NCBI RefSeq assembly: GCF_007754155.1 | Contig: NZ_CP037423.1 | Span: forward strand, 10,040,938-10,104,937 | Length of the DNA: 64,000 nucleotides | Direction of reading: 5' to 3' | From: Stieleria neptunia | GTDB lineage: Bacteria; Planctomycetota; Planctomycetia; Pirellulales; Pirellulaceae | Shown: positions 6,946 to 17,689 of the stretch, one piece after another | How the letters are laid out: the number at the start of each line of letters is the position of its first letter | Numbering within the stretch: position 1 is the stretch's first letter | The notes under the pieces: generated by a model | Database searches by the model: none | Seen by the model: only the letters and a program-made list of their open reading frames with translations | What the model was told of the DNA's origin: nothing | Program-made: the position numbers and the translations under genes

Positions 6946-9900
6946 CTACCGCCCCATCAACTCCGCCGGGACCTCGTCGGGCCAGTCACCGGTCAATCGA
7001 ATCGTGCGAACGGTCACGTCACACTTCTCGTGACGATAAATGCCCGGTCGTTCGTGGCCTCGGACCGGAATCGTCGTCAGCGGTTGGTCGTTCAGCGTGA
7101 GCGCCAATTGGTCGCCCTCGCGTGACATCACCAAGGTGTTCCAAGCTTCATTCTTCGGCACGTTGTCCGGTGCGATCGCCGAATAGGGCGGGTCCAGGTT
7201 TGCGACATTGACAAACCCGACGGATGCCAAGTCCCCATTGGCGATGATCCAATCGGGCGTCGTTCCTTCCGCCCCCAACCGCATCACCGTCCGCCCGATC
7301 GTCGGCGAAAACTCCGTTTCTCCGCTCTTCCAATAGAATTCGATCTCGATCGACTCCCCGTCCTGAATCGGTCGCAGGTATTCGATGTGGCTGGCCGACT
7401 CGGACGCGCGGCTGCTCGAATCGGCGGGCTTGCCGTTGTAGTGCAGTTGTCCTTCACGCACACTCCAACCGTTCGGCAAGGGACCTTTTGCCAAGTCAGC
7501 CTCCATCTTTTTGCGGAACTTGAGAATCGATTGCTCGTTTTGCTTCGGTCCGATCGGGAGCAACATCTTTGGAATCGACCTGCCGCGCGTCAGCACGCCC
7601 CAACCACGCATGGTCGGATCGATCAAATTGACTTCATCGGGAATCGTGGGTGACCCCGAGAATCGCACGTCACGAAAATGCGTCGCCGTGCGATACTTGT
7701 GGTGATGAATCGAGACGAAGGGGTACGATCCCGTCACCGTGTCACTGACGTAGGGCTCGCCATTGCACAACGCTTCAACCCGGTCGTCAGAAACCGCAAC
7801 CGCTTCGACGTTCGGCTTGCCCTGGCGGATCGAACCGACCTTGAACTCGACTTGCCCACGATTGCCCATCCCCAAAATTTTGGCCGATTGTTGCCATCCG
7901 TTGCCTTGGTAGATCACGCCTCCATAGGCGATGTCTGCTTCGCCCCAGCCCCCGTCTTGAATCTCCGCCGAAAAGGTGAACGAACCGCTCAGCGGATACT
8001 TGAACATCAGGTGCGACTGTTCATACCCGCTGGTCCCGCTGATCCAGCCGTCGGGACCGACGGCGTAGAGTGGCGGCAAAAGCACGTTGTCTCCGCGATA
8101 GCGAGCGGAGATGGGAACGACGTCAAAATGTTCCAACGGTGAATCCGTCGTCCCGCCCGCCGCCCGACCGACGCCCATCTTTGCCGACGCGCGGGCGACG
8201 GCGGAAATCATAAAGTTCCGCTGTCCGCGAACCGCGTAAACTTTTACATTGCGAATCATCGGTTCCGCAATCGCCACGGGCAGCCCTGCTTCAAAGGCGC
8301 GAACGATCAAATGCGTCTCCAACGCCGGGAACCAAAGACCTTTGTCGTTCTGCTTGGGAAGGTTCTTGGCCAATCGATCCCCGACCGCACGCAACGTCGG
8401 CTCGATTTCCTTCAGCACCGGAGCCGTTTCGTCAGCGTTCGATTTGGCCGCCGCCAATTTCAACAACGCCGCCGCCATATCGGCTTCATCCCCGACCGTC
8501 TTTCGATTGCGCTGCAGTTTCTCAAGAATCGACTCGGTTTGCCCCGCAGCGACCGCGTCATCGATCAACATCACCAGCGAATTGACAACCGGGTAGTCTT
8601 CGGTGCTGGTGGGCAGATTGATGACTGCATCGAGCAGCGGATGTTGCCTCCGCACCAGCGGCGGCGGAATTTCGTAACTGACCAACGCGTCGAACGATGC
8701 GATCGGATCATCGCCGTCGCGGCCGAAAGCCAAATTCTCTAACAGCCGGATTCGTTTGTCGGCGGGCAACTGCGAAATCGCCAGACAGACATGGGATTCA
8801 AACCGATTGGAATAATTTCGCTGCGTCGTGAAATGCTCGAGGATGGATCGGCGGAAAACGGGATCCATCTGCTCGGTCAACCCGTCATCGATCATGCTGA
8901 CGGTCAACCGCTCCAGGGCCCGCCGCTTGTAATCTTGCAGGTCGACGCCACTGGGGTAGGCCTGCGTCTCGATCGTTTCCAACTCGGATTGGATGTAGTC
9001 GTCGATGACTTGACGATCGCCGCTGGCTTTGGCGATGGCCACGTACCGGAGCGCGAGTCGCCGCCGGATTTCGCGGTGCCGGTTAGCGGTGTAGCCATCA
9101 GAACCGATCAGCGATTCGGTGCGTCGCGACAATTCGCCGACTTTTGTTGTGACATCTACCAGGCTTTCACCACCAGTGTTTTTCGCGGCGTTGATCATGT
9201 CAGACGCGAGGATCGGCCAGATGGCATGCATCACCCGATCAACCACTTCCGACTTCTTTTGCGATTCACTGGCCATCTGACTGGTGATCGTCGTCACCGG
9301 CCCTGTGCCCGTGGGGCGTTGCCCCAGCGGAGGAAGCTGTTTGTCGATTGCGGCGATCAAGCGATCCAACGACGCGGCAAGACGCTCCATGTTTCCAGCG
9401 GCAAAGGCGAGTTGAACCAACGCGATCGACAATTCCGCGTTTTCATCGGCCGATCCCAAACGTTCTTCCAGCGTCGCGGCGACCTCGTCGGCCCGACCGC
9501 TGGCCGCCGCCGCAGTCGCCAACACCATCGATGCCGAGGAGACGACGATGTCATCGTCGGACCGAATCCGATCGTAAGACGACGTGGCAATCTTTTGGGA
9601 ATAGTTGAAAACCGTGTCGGGCCGATTGGCCGGGGCGAAGATCGCCAGGTAGGCATCGGCCACGCGGCCCATCGCTTGGCGATCGATCTGACGGTCGCGA
9701 TCGGTCTGGTAGGAACTGAGTTTGAATTCAAACGGAACGCCCATCGCTTGGGACAAGGCATCGGTCACGGCGGAAACCTTGGCGGCCAACAGATCCATTT
9801 CCGTCTGCTGTTCGCGAGAGTTGAACGTCGGCTGACTGCGTGACGCAGTAATCGCAAATGCATCGCCGCCGGTGGAAAGCTTTCGCAGCGGGGGACCGTT

Positions 9901-12900
9901 TTGAAGCGCCAGTTGCAATGCCCGCATCGACGTGTCGATTTCGCCTGCCTTGGCGGCGTCCTTGGCGACCTGCAAGCATTGATCGACCAACGATTGCGAC
10001 AGCGGCGCATCCGGTGCGGACTGGGCGGTGATTAAATCCAAGATCCGGGAGATGGCCTGCGACGCGTCTCCAGTGATTTCCGCGAGCGCCAGCGCGATCG
10101 ATGAGTCATTCGCGGATTCGGCAACCTTGCTGAGGTAGTCGACCAATCGCGCGCCGATCTCTTGGTTGGTTTGATTGTCCGATCGACTGGCCGCCCGCGC
10201 GACCGGATACAGATCAAACAGTGCGGTGGTCTTGACGCGGTCGACGACCTGATCGCCCTTGTTGACGAGTTCTGTTTCAGTCGGCAAACGCTCGAACAAC
10301 GTCTTGGCAAGCTTGGTGGTGGAATCATCCTCCAGGTAACAGGCCGTCATCAGTTGCAGCGCCGCCAATTGCCACGATGCGCTGTGAAGCTCGGCCAGCT
10401 TGCCCACTCGTTCGGCAAACGCTCTGACGGACTCCCGGGCTTTCTCGTCCGCGACTGCGACGCGGATCGCCAGCCCTAAACTGGACGGAGCGTCCGAGGT
10501 CAGGATCGTATCAGCCGACGCTTCCATCAACTCGACCGGGCTGGATTCCACGTCCTTCTCCCAAGCCTCAAGCTGGCGGATCAGATGATTTGCAGCGACC
10601 TCTGGGGTGATTTTTTCCGCCGCCGTGTCCGCCCCGTTTTGAAACGCTTCCTTCGAATTGCGACTGCCGCCCCAACGCCGCGCACTGTCAAAACGTTCGG
10701 GCTTGGATAAAGCCGCGTGATAAATGATCAAGGCGTCGACAGGTGAATTGCAGGCAAGCAGTTGCTCGGCAACCCACTGATCCAACTGCAGTTGCTGATA
10801 GTCACCATATCCCGGGTTGTACTGATTCTGGCTCGAAAAATCGGTGACGCGATACAGTTCCAACAACAGCGTCCGGGCATCGTCGAATCGTTCGGCCTTT
10901 TTATAGGTTTCGATCAAGCGATGATCCAACGTGTACTGCGGGCTGCTACTCGAAGAGGTAGTGCTTCGTTTGGCCTCTTGATAGAGATCGATCAAAAAAT
11001 CGGCGGGCACCCCATCGACGTTTTCCAGGACCTGACCGGCTTGCCACAACAGCCCGGAACTGACCGTCGGCGTTTTGGAGGAGTCGTCCGGCTCGCGCTC
11101 GATGCAAGCCCGCATCGACGCCAGACTGTCCGCCACCTTCTCCGCTTTCCCGGTGTCGAGCAGTGCCAACAGGAACGTCGCCCCCAGCTTGTACGACTCC
11201 ATCTCTTTCGCGATCTCTGCAGACTCACGGAACCTTTGATTCGCGTCCGCGTCGGCTTGAATCATCGCCAACGTGTCCGCGAGCGGCCCGATCGCATACC
11301 CTCCGCTGCTGCGACTGTTAACGTTCCACAGCTGTGAATTGGCTGAAAATGCGTCGTTGCTGCAGACGGCATCCAGAATCGCCTCGCGGTATTCCGGAAT
11401 CTGTTTGCGCTGGTCCTCCGGCAAATTGCGGACAATGTTGTAGACCTGTGTCTGGGCGGCGGGTGATTTCAATAGGTGCGCGATGAAATTCCGTTTGGCA
11501 TCACTCAACGTGCTCCGCGATCCCAACCGGGCCAATTCGTCCATCCGATACGTCGGAATACTTGCCACCGGGATCTTGATCAGCCGACGATACATTTCGT
11601 CGATCGTCTCTTCCCCCGCAGACCGCGCGGCATTGCTCATCTTGTAGTAATCGTTGTTGAACCGACTGGGATCTTTCTCGAAGGCATCCAAGTACAACTT
11701 GACGGCATCGGCGTTTCGTTTCGCTTTGACCATCGCATCGGCGCGAGCGATCATTTGCGCGGCGTTGACCGGCACGTCCTCGGACAGGTTTTCCCAGACC
11801 TGGTTGGCTTCGTCACTGCGCCCCGCCGCGACATACAATTCCGCCAACTCCTGCTTCGGGCGAATCGCCTTGGGCGACGATTCGACACGTCGCTTGGCAC
11901 GCTCGATCAGTGGCTCCAACCGGCCGGCCGACTGCAGAATCGAGACGACTTGTTGCTGATAATACGACTGATTACTGCGTTGGGACCGGCCGGAGGAAAG
12001 TCGTCGCATGAGCGCATAGGCGACCTCGGCCGCGGCCTCTTTGTCCCCCGCGGAAAGAAACGCGCGTGCAATCTGCAGCTCGGTGTTCTCATCCCGGACG
12101 CGGCCGCTACGGGTCCGCGCCAGCATCGCGTTGGCTTGATCATTCAACCCCAATCGTTTCAGCTGGTCGGCCAAGGCGAGTTGCATCTGTACGTCCAACC
12201 GCATGCCGAACAACCGCTCGGCGGCAACCTTGGCTCGCTCGGTGTCCCCGATCTCGGCCGCCAGATTCATCGCCGCCATCTCCTTGCGGACCAGCATGCG
12301 ACTGTCCAGCGGGCTGAAGGAATCCAGCGTCTCAAGCGCCAAACGGGGTTGTTTCAGCTCGCTCGCCAAACGGGCACGCTCAATTTGCAAGTCGACATCG
12401 CCGGGGAATTCGGTGCACAGGTCGACCAGCTGTTCGTAACACTTCTGCGGTCGATCCGCCCACCAATGGGCATAGGCGGCGACGACCCGCCGCGTCTTCC
12501 GTTCTTCCGGCGGTGCGTCGCTGAGTGGGGTCTGCAGATGTTGGATCAGGTCCGACGAGAGCGTCGGCGTTTGAGGTTGGCCGCTGAGCGTTTGAGCTTG
12601 GCTCGTTGACCCATCACTGTCGCTGGCGGAAAAGGCCAGCACCTGTTGTGCGAGTGTTGAATCCAGCAACCGGGGCGAGAGCGGTCCACGAATCCGGACC
12701 GACCGAAACCCGCCGCTTCCGGTCTGTGCGTAGGTATTGACGTAGCCATCGCCGAGTGTCGTCGAGCGACTGGCCGCATTGAGCGTCGACTTGGACCAAC
12801 CCGCGATCACGGCGTCGACCATCGCCTGCTCGTGCCGTTCGCTAAACGCTTGGGCAGCCTCGCCGCCGCCCATCATGACTTGTGTGATGGGGCTGAATCC

Positions 12901-15900
12901 CTGAACCGGTGCCTTGGGCTTTTCACGTCGTGCCGCCGGCAACAGTTGCTTGACCAATCCGTCGGCTTGCTCCGGTTTTCCCAGACGCAGATAAAACTGA
13001 ATCGCGCCGACGATTTCGTCATAGCTGGCGTCCGCACCGGGAGGCTCGGGTGCGAACTGGGCGGCCGTTTCTTCTTGGCCGGCCAACTTGAATTCGTGAC
13101 CGAGGATCGCCTGCATCATCATTTCGGCCGCGCCGGGAGGAGCCCCCATCAGTGCCGTGGACGCCATTCCCGATGTTTGCACACGCTTGTTGATCGCGGC
13201 CAGAAGCTCTAGCTCGTGCGCGGCAAGCGGCGTCATGTCCGGTTTCCGCTCGGCAGGCATTGCATCGGACATCATCCGCTGAGAAAGGAGCTGCAACAGC
13301 GGCGTCATGCCATACGCGGGATCGATTTCGGCCAGCCGCCAAATCATCTTCATCTGATTCTGGCGCAACGCCTCCGCTTTGGCTTTCGCCGCCCCCGACA
13401 GGTTGGACGGCAAGGGGCCGAACGGACCGGAAACGGGCTGATTGCTGACCAACGAGATCACGTTCATCAACGCGAAGTGCTCCCAGATCTCCATCGCATC
13501 GGTGATCGATTCCCAGTCCTGGACGGCAAATTCGGCATCCAATTTTGCCTGCACGGCGTCGCCGACCTGATCGTCCGGTTTGCCAATCGCTTCATTCATC
13601 AAAATCAACGACGCGGCGATCACACGGGCATGGCCGAATGAGGTCGGTTCGAGCGTCGCCGTGGGTGTGGAATACGAATAGGAGGCGTTGGCGTATCGGC
13701 CGACGCGTAACATCTGGGCCAGCTGGTACGAAGACTGGCTCCAGTACATCGGGTTGGATTGATAGCCGGCCGGCAATGGATTGACGGCCGACCGCGTGAC
13801 CGTGTTTTTGCGTCGCGTCGGTGCCGGGGCATCCATCGGCACGTCGGCCGCACGAATCTGCTGGGCCAACTGCATCGCCCGCTCGCGGTTCGCATCGGCT
13901 TCCTTTTCGCTTCGGTCCAACAGCAATATTTGTGCCAGCGACAGCTTGATATCCCACAAACTCTCGTCGGCTCGCAGAGCCTCTTCACAGATCGCCCGCG
14001 CGGTTTTTAGATCGCCGCGTCGCGCCGCCGAACGGACCATGCCGCCCAGCCGTGAGGGATCCGACAAAAACGACAACCGCTGGGAAAGCGCCTGGGCGAC
14101 ATCGATCGTGCCGGCTTCCAATTGATACTCCACCAGCTTGAAACGATTCTCCGGCGTGTTGGCCAGTTCCGTGATCCGCTTTTGGTACTCCGCCGCCTGT
14201 TCCACTTCGTTGGCCGCATCAGCCAGCCGCACCATCGTTTCCAACAAGGCGACGTCGCGAGGCTGGACGGCCAGCAACTGATCGATCGCGTTGATCGCCG
14301 CGCCGAAGTCCTGAACCGACTCGTGAGCCGCCGCGACCATCAGACTGGTCGTTCGGGCGTTGCCGTCCTTGCGGTTGATCTCTTCGATTCGACCGAGCAA
14401 CGTCTGCAGGTCTGTCTTGCGATCGTACAGCGGGGCGAGCGCCCGGATCACATTGATTTTGTCATCAAGCTTGACTTCATAGCCGAACGCCTGCCAATAC
14501 AATTCGATCGCTTCGTCGGTGCGATAGCGATCGGCGAAATGACTCGCCAGCATCCGTCGCGGCGAGTTGTCTCGGGGGGCGACCGTCATCGCGCGGCGCA
14601 GTGCGGCGATCGCTTCTTCGTCTCGATTGACGCCAAACGCGGTTCGCGCATAGAACTGATACGATTCGGGGCTGGCCGGATTGGCATCAATGACGGCTTC
14701 GCAGGTCTCGATCGCTTGATCGGTCTGTCCCAATCGCACTTGCAGACCGGCCACACGTTGCAAGTAATTGGTCCGGAACCGACTGTCCGCCGTGGCGAGT
14801 TGTTCGAATAGCCCCGCGGCGTCACCCAACCGGTTCTGACGTTCGGCAAGATCAGCCGCAACCAGCAACACGTCGGTGTTGTCCGGTGCCATCTTCAGCG
14901 CTCGTTGAATCGAGCGTTCCGCGTTGACCAGATCGCCGGCCGCACCGTGCATCAACGCCAACGTTCGCAGCGAGTCGGCGGACTCCGGCTCGGCCGCTAG
15001 ATCACGAATCTGTTGCTCCAACGTCCCCGACGCCTGATACACCGCGATCCGGTCTTTGAGCAATTGTTCTTGTTCATCCGGCGTTTCGGCGATGGTCGCC
15101 GCCGCGTCCAAACGTTTCAGAGCCGTTTCGTATTGCTTGGCTTCGGTCAGCTTTGCCGCGTAGCGTAGCTCTTGGGCAAACGTCAGATCGTATTGAGCGG
15201 CTTCGCCCCACGCGTCGAGCGCCAGCCCCGGCAACTTGAAGGCCCCAAACACTTCGGCCAATCGGACCAATGACTCACGACCGCGGCGATCACCGTCCGC
15301 GATCGACCGCCAGACTTCAACGGCTTCGTCCTTGCGATCGAGCGAATGGAGGTACTCGCCCAAATACTCCCGATACTGGGGCGACGCGGGATCCAGCTCG
15401 ATCGATTTGCGATACAGTTCGATCGCGTCGTCGCTGCGGTCGATGCCACGCATCAAGTCGGCGACTTGCGAGAGCGTCACCGCGTCATCGCTGCGGGTGT
15501 CGGCCAGCCGTGACCAAACGTCCGCCGCTGCGTCGCGCCGCTCTTCAAGCGGCGTCTCCGCATCCTCCAACAACACCTGTCCCCAACGCACCAGGTGATC
15601 GGGGTTGTCCGCGTCGCGTTTGGCGAGTTCCTGAAACTGATTCGCCGCTTCGGCGACGTTGTTTTGATGGATCAACACATCGATCAACGTCGATCGCGCT
15701 TCGGTATCATCCGGTGCACGAACGACGACCGCATCCAACAGCGTCTTGGCTTCCGACAGCCGCCCCGCCGTGATCAGGATCCGCGCCAATCTCGTTTGCA
15801 GCGCCAGGTCATCAGGCCGATCGGCAAGTTGTTGTTGGTAGTAGTCCGCCAAGGCGTCGTAGTCACCCGACTTTAAAAAGCCGGCTTCGATCCGGTTGCG

Positions 15901-16755
15901 AACGTCGGTGTGCAGCCAACTGCCGGGATTCAACCGCGCCAGAATCGATTCCAGTTGCTCGGTCGCCTCTTCGGCGTTTCCCTGTCGCCGTCGCATTTCG
16001 GCAGCCTGAACCGCCATCGCGATTTTTTCATCGGGCTGTTTGGAAGTCTTCGCGAGTTGTTCGTAGCGCCGCAAGGCTTCGTCATAGTTGCCTTCTTCGG
16101 CAAGCGTCCGCGCGATTTGACTGCCAACCCGTGTGTCGCCGGGAAACAGTTGTTCCAACCGGGTCCACACCGCCAGGGACTTCTCCCGCTCGCCGGCGCG
16201 GCTGTAAATCCGCCCCAGTTGCGTGAACATCGGCAGCGCTTCGACGCGTGAAGGCCCGCGATCGAGCGCCCGTTCCATCGCGGCGGCCGCCTGCTCGGTC
16301 TGGCCGACCGCCAAGTAGGCGCGACCAAGATAAAAACTGCAGGCGGCATCGTCGGGCAATGTTGATTCCGCTGCCGTCAAAACCTGTGCCGCCTCCGCCG
16401 CACGACCGCGCTGCAATTGAACCAATCCCCAAACCATCTGACGCTGACCCGCGTCGTCGGCCTGGGGATCAGAGAGTTGTTTTTCCAGTTCGTCGAGCGA
16501 ATCGTTTTGGACGTGGTATCCGTACACGCGATCCAATGCCACACCGGGACGCGGCCGACGCAGCAACACCTGTAGATAACGATCCGCCGCGATGCGTTCG
16601 CGATTGGAAAGTTCATCCGAGTCTTGGGCGCCGAGCGATAGCGGAATCAAGATCGAGAGCAGGCAGAGTAGCCCGACGGTGCGAGCGAGCGGTGTGATCG
16701 GCGCGCGATGGGACAATGGACGTGTCACGGAGATCCCCACGAAGTAGAACAGCAA
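6946..16755 (-). CDS. Giant secreted TPR protein with planctomycete C-terminal sandwich domains
   Basis: At 3,269 residues this is the largest gene in the window. An N-terminal signal peptide or anchor is visible (hydrophobic run TVGLLCLLSILIPLSLGAQ, ending near residue 43). Most of the chain is alpha-helical tetratricopeptide-like repeats, clearest in the first 950 residues (for example AACSFYLGRAYLAVGQTEQA), with further helical repeats interrupted by low-complexity pieces up to about residue 2850. The last 400 residues are beta-rich, including GWGEADIAYGGVIYQGNGW, and resemble DUF1581/DUF1583-type domains known from Rhodopirellula; this assignment is from memory. A GTG nine codons in (16728) is an alternative start. 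It probably acts outside the cytoplasm as a scaffold or binding protein; no catalytic motif was recognised. It stands alone, with a small thioredoxin-like gene upstream. Confidence 0.85.
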   Translation of the reverse strand: MLFYFVGISVTRPLSHRAPITPLARTVGLLCLLSILIPLSLGAQDSDELSNRERIAADRYLQVLLRRPRPGVALDRVYGYHVQNDSLDELEKQLSDPQADDAGQRQMVWGLVQLQRGRAAEAAQVLTAAESTLPDDAACSFYLGRAYLAVGQTEQAAAAMERALDRGPSRVEALPMFTQLGRIYSRAGEREKSLAVWTRLEQLFPGDTRVGSQIARTLAEEGNYDEALRRYEQLAKTSKQPDEKIAMAVQAAEMRRRQGNAEEATEQLESILARLNPGSWLHTDVRNRIEAGFLKSGDYDALADYYQQQLADRPDDLALQTRLARILITAGRLSEAKTLLDAVVVRAPDDTEARSTLIDVLIHQNNVAEAANQFQELAKRDADNPDHLVRWGQVLLEDAETPLEERRDAAADVWSRLADTRSDDAVTLSQVADLMRGIDRSDDAIELYRKSIELDPASPQYREYLGEYLHSLDRKDEAVEVWRSIADGDRRGRESLVRLAEVFGAFKLPGLALDAWGEAAQYDLTFAQELRYAAKLTEAKQYETALKRLDAAATIAETPDEQEQLLKDRIAVYQASGTLEQQIRDLAAEPESADSLRTLALMHGAAGDLVNAERSIQRALKMAPDNTDVLLVAADLAERQNRLGDAAGLFEQLATADSRFRTNYLQRVAGLQVRLGQTDQAIETCEAVIDANPASPESYQFYARTAFGVNRDEEAIAALRRAMTVAPRDNSPRRMLASHFADRYRTDEAIELYWQAFGYEVKLDDKINVIRALAPLYDRKTDLQTLLGRIEEINRKDGNARTTSLMVAAAHESVQDFGAAINAIDQLLAVQPRDVALLETMVRLADAANEVEQAAEYQKRITELANTPENRFKLVEYQLEAGTIDVAQALSQRLSFLSDPSRLGGMVRSAARRGDLKTARAICEEALRADESLWDIKLSLAQILLLDRSEKEADANRERAMQLAQQIRAADVPMDAPAPTRRKNTVTRSAVNPLPAGYQSNPMYWSQSSYQLAQMLRVGRYANASYSYSTPTATLEPTSFGHARVIAASLILMNEAIGKPDDQVGDAVQAKLDAEFAVQDWESITDAMEIWEHFALMNVISLVSNQPVSGPFGPLPSNLSGAAKAKAEALRQNQMKMIWRLAEIDPAYGMTPLLQLLSQRMMSDAMPAERKPDMTPLAAHELELLAAINKRVQTSGMASTALMGAPPGAAEMMMQAILGHEFKLAGQEETAAQFAPEPPGADASYDEIVGAIQFYLRLGKPEQADGLVKQLLPAARREKPKAPVQGFSPITQVMMGGGEAAQAFSERHEQAMVDAVIAGWSKSTLNAASRSTTLGDGYVNTYAQTGSGGFRSVRIRGPLSPRLLDSTLAQQVLAFSASDSDGSTSQAQTLSGQPQTPTLSSDLIQHLQTPLSDAPPEERKTRRVVAAYAHWWADRPQKCYEQLVDLCTEFPGDVDLQIERARLASELKQPRLALETLDSFSPLDSRMLVRKEMAAMNLAAEIGDTERAKVAAERLFGMRLDVQMQLALADQLKRLGLNDQANAMLARTRSGRVRDENTELQIARAFLSAGDKEAAAEVAYALMRRLSSGRSQRSNQSYYQQQVVSILQSAGRLEPLIERAKRRVESSPKAIRPKQELAELYVAAGRSDEANQVWENLSEDVPVNAAQMIARADAMVKAKRNADAVKLYLDAFEKDPSRFNNDYYKMSNAARSAGEETIDEMYRRLIKIPVASIPTYRMDELARLGSRSTLSDAKRNFIAHLLKSPAAQTQVYNIVRNLPEDQRKQIPEYREAILDAVCSNDAFSANSQLWNVNSRSSGGYAIGPLADTLAMIQADADANQRFRESAEIAKEMESYKLGATFLLALLDTGKAEKVADSLASMRACIEREPDDSSKTPTVSSGLLWQAGQVLENVDGVPADFLIDLYQEAKRSTTSSSSSPQYTLDHRLIETYKKAERFDDARTLLLELYRVTDFSSQNQYNPGYGDYQQLQLDQWVAEQLLACNSPVDALIIYHAALSKPERFDSARRWGGSRNSKEAFQNGADTAAEKITPEVAANHLIRQLEAWEKDVESSPVELMEASADTILTSDAPSSLGLAIRVAVADEKARESVRAFAERVGKLAELHSASWQLAALQLMTACYLEDDSTTKLAKTLFERLPTETELVNKGDQVVDRVKTTALFDLYPVARAASRSDNQTNQEIGARLVDYLSKVAESANDSSIALALAEITGDASQAISRILDLITAQSAPDAPLSQSLVDQCLQVAKDAAKAGEIDTSMRALQLALQNGPPLRKLSTGGDAFAITASRSQPTFNSREQQTEMDLLAAKVSAVTDALSQAMGVPFEFKLSSYQTDRDRQIDRQAMGRVADAYLAIFAPANRPDTVFNYSQKIATSSYDRIRSDDDIVVSSASMVLATAAAASGRADEVAATLEERLGSADENAELSIALVQLAFAAGNMERLAASLDRLIAAIDKQLPPLGQRPTGTGPVTTITSQMASESQKKSEVVDRVMHAIWPILASDMINAAKNTGGESLVDVTTKVGELSRRTESLIGSDGYTANRHREIRRRLALRYVAIAKASGDRQVIDDYIQSELETIETQAYPSGVDLQDYKRRALERLTVSMIDDGLTEQMDPVFRRSILEHFTTQRNYSNRFESHVCLAISQLPADKRIRLLENLAFGRDGDDPIASFDALVSYEIPPPLVRRQHPLLDAVINLPTSTEDYPVVNSLVMLIDDAVAAGQTESILEKLQRNRKTVGDEADMAAALLKLAAAKSNADETAPVLKEIEPTLRAVGDRLAKNLPKQNDKGLWFPALETHLIVRAFEAGLPVAIAEPMIRNVKVYAVRGQRNFMISAVARASAKMGVGRAAGGTTDSPLEHFDVVPISARYRGDNVLLPPLYAVGPDGWISGTSGYEQSHLMFKYPLSGSFTFSAEIQDGGWGEADIAYGGVIYQGNGWQQSAKILGMGNRGQVEFKVGSIRQGKPNVEAVAVSDDRVEALCNGEPYVSDTVTGSYPFVSIHHHKYRTATHFRDVRFSGSPTIPDEVNLIDPTMRGWGVLTRGRSIPKMLLPIGPKQNEQSILKFRKKMEADLAKGPLPNGWSVREGQLHYNGKPADSSSRASESASHIEYLRPIQDGESIEIEFYWKSGETEFSPTIGRTVMRLGAEGTTPDWIIANGDLASVGFVNVANLDPPYSAIAPDNVPKNEAWNTLVMSREGDQLALTLNDQPLTTIPVRGHERPGIYRHEKCDVTVRTIRLTGDWPDEVPAELMGR

Positions 16756-16884
16756 ACGAATGGGGATCAGTATGAAGCCCCCCGGGAACGATTCGCAAGC
16801 GTTTTCGCGGCCGGTTGAGCCAATTCGGCAAAGTTTAAGATGTGCTGTCTAGATTGATGCGGACGTCTGACCGCCAGGACACAG

Positions 16885-17607
16885 CTACCGCGCCAACGTC
16901 CGCAACATCGGCAAGAGATCTTTGTACAGATCATCGTGCGGATGATGTCCGCATGAGTCGGAACGCAACACGAAATCACGATCGATCAAGTGGAACCCCG
17001 GAATCATTTCATAGGTTTCGCGGCTGAGCATCGAGGGATCACCGCGGAGCACGATTTGGTTCGCCTCGCGATCCATCTGAAAGTGCTCGGCCCACCCTGC
17101 GACCTCAGCCTGCGTCGGGGCCGACACGGAGTCTCCGTACAGCAAGACCTGAACGAACACGACATCCTCGCTGCCGAGTGTGACCCCGGCATATTGGCGG
17201 GCGTAATGTTCGATGGACTCCAATCCCGACTGCACCGTGTGGTGACCAAACGCGCCGTGTTGTTTTCCGCCGGCAAAGGCCTGGCAACCCTGACAGGGGA
17301 TCGCGGCGTATTCAACCAAGATGATCTTGCCCGCGAAATCCGACAGGTGAACCGTCTGGCCGGTCTGATCGGTCAGAACCAGGTCAGGGAATTTGTCACC
17401 GCGAACCGGCGGCCACTCGCCGAGCACGACCGGATCGGCCGACCGCAAACCGACAGCCGACGTCAATTCGATCGGCAGATGGTTCACCGCGCGGTCGATC
17501 AACGGTCGGGGCAAATTGCCCGTCGCCTTCAACCCCGCCAACACGATCGGAATCAACAGAACCGTGCCGACAACAATCGTCAAAATTGATTTGATCAAAC
17601 GAACCAT
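16885..17607 (-). CDS. Membrane-anchored thioredoxin-like (TlpA/SCO-type fold) protein
   Basis: This 240-residue protein has an N-terminal membrane anchor (residues 5-26, ILTIVVGTVLLIPIVLAGL) followed by an extracytoplasmic domain. The segment DKFPDLVLTDQTGQTVHLSDF leads into KIILVEYAAIPCQGCQAF, the strand and CxxC position typical of TlpA/peroxiredoxin-like folds. Here the pair is Cys-Gln-Gly-Cys. A later DSCGHHPHDDLYKDLLPML segment matches the end of such domains and adds a Cys and three His residues that could bind metal or haem. It is likely a disulfide reductase or metallochaperone in the periplasm; substrate unknown. It lies 129 bases upstream of the giant TPR gene on the same strand. 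Confidence 0.75.
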   Translation of the reverse strand: MVRLIKSILTIVVGTVLLIPIVLAGLKATGNLPRPLIDRAVNHLPIELTSAVGLRSADPVVLGEWPPVRGDKFPDLVLTDQTGQTVHLSDFAGKIILVEYAAIPCQGCQAFAGGKQHGAFGHHTVQSGLESIEHYARQYAGVTLGSEDVVFVQVLLYGDSVSAPTQAEVAGWAEHFQMDREANQIVLRGDPSMLSRETYEMIPGFHLIDRDFVLRSDSCGHHPHDDLYKDLLPMLRTLAR

Positions 17608-17689
17608 CGAACGAGACTTTCCATTCAGGCGGGTATAGACGAACCGTCATCAATCGTAGGTCACGGTTAAACCCACACGCATGGGGCAA

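Noticed and set aside
8791..9843. Open frames of 200-380 codons on the plus strand within the giant TPR gene (also 11476-12609)
   Set aside because: They mirror the real minus-strand gene, lack starts with ribosome sites, and have Arg/Gly-rich composition.
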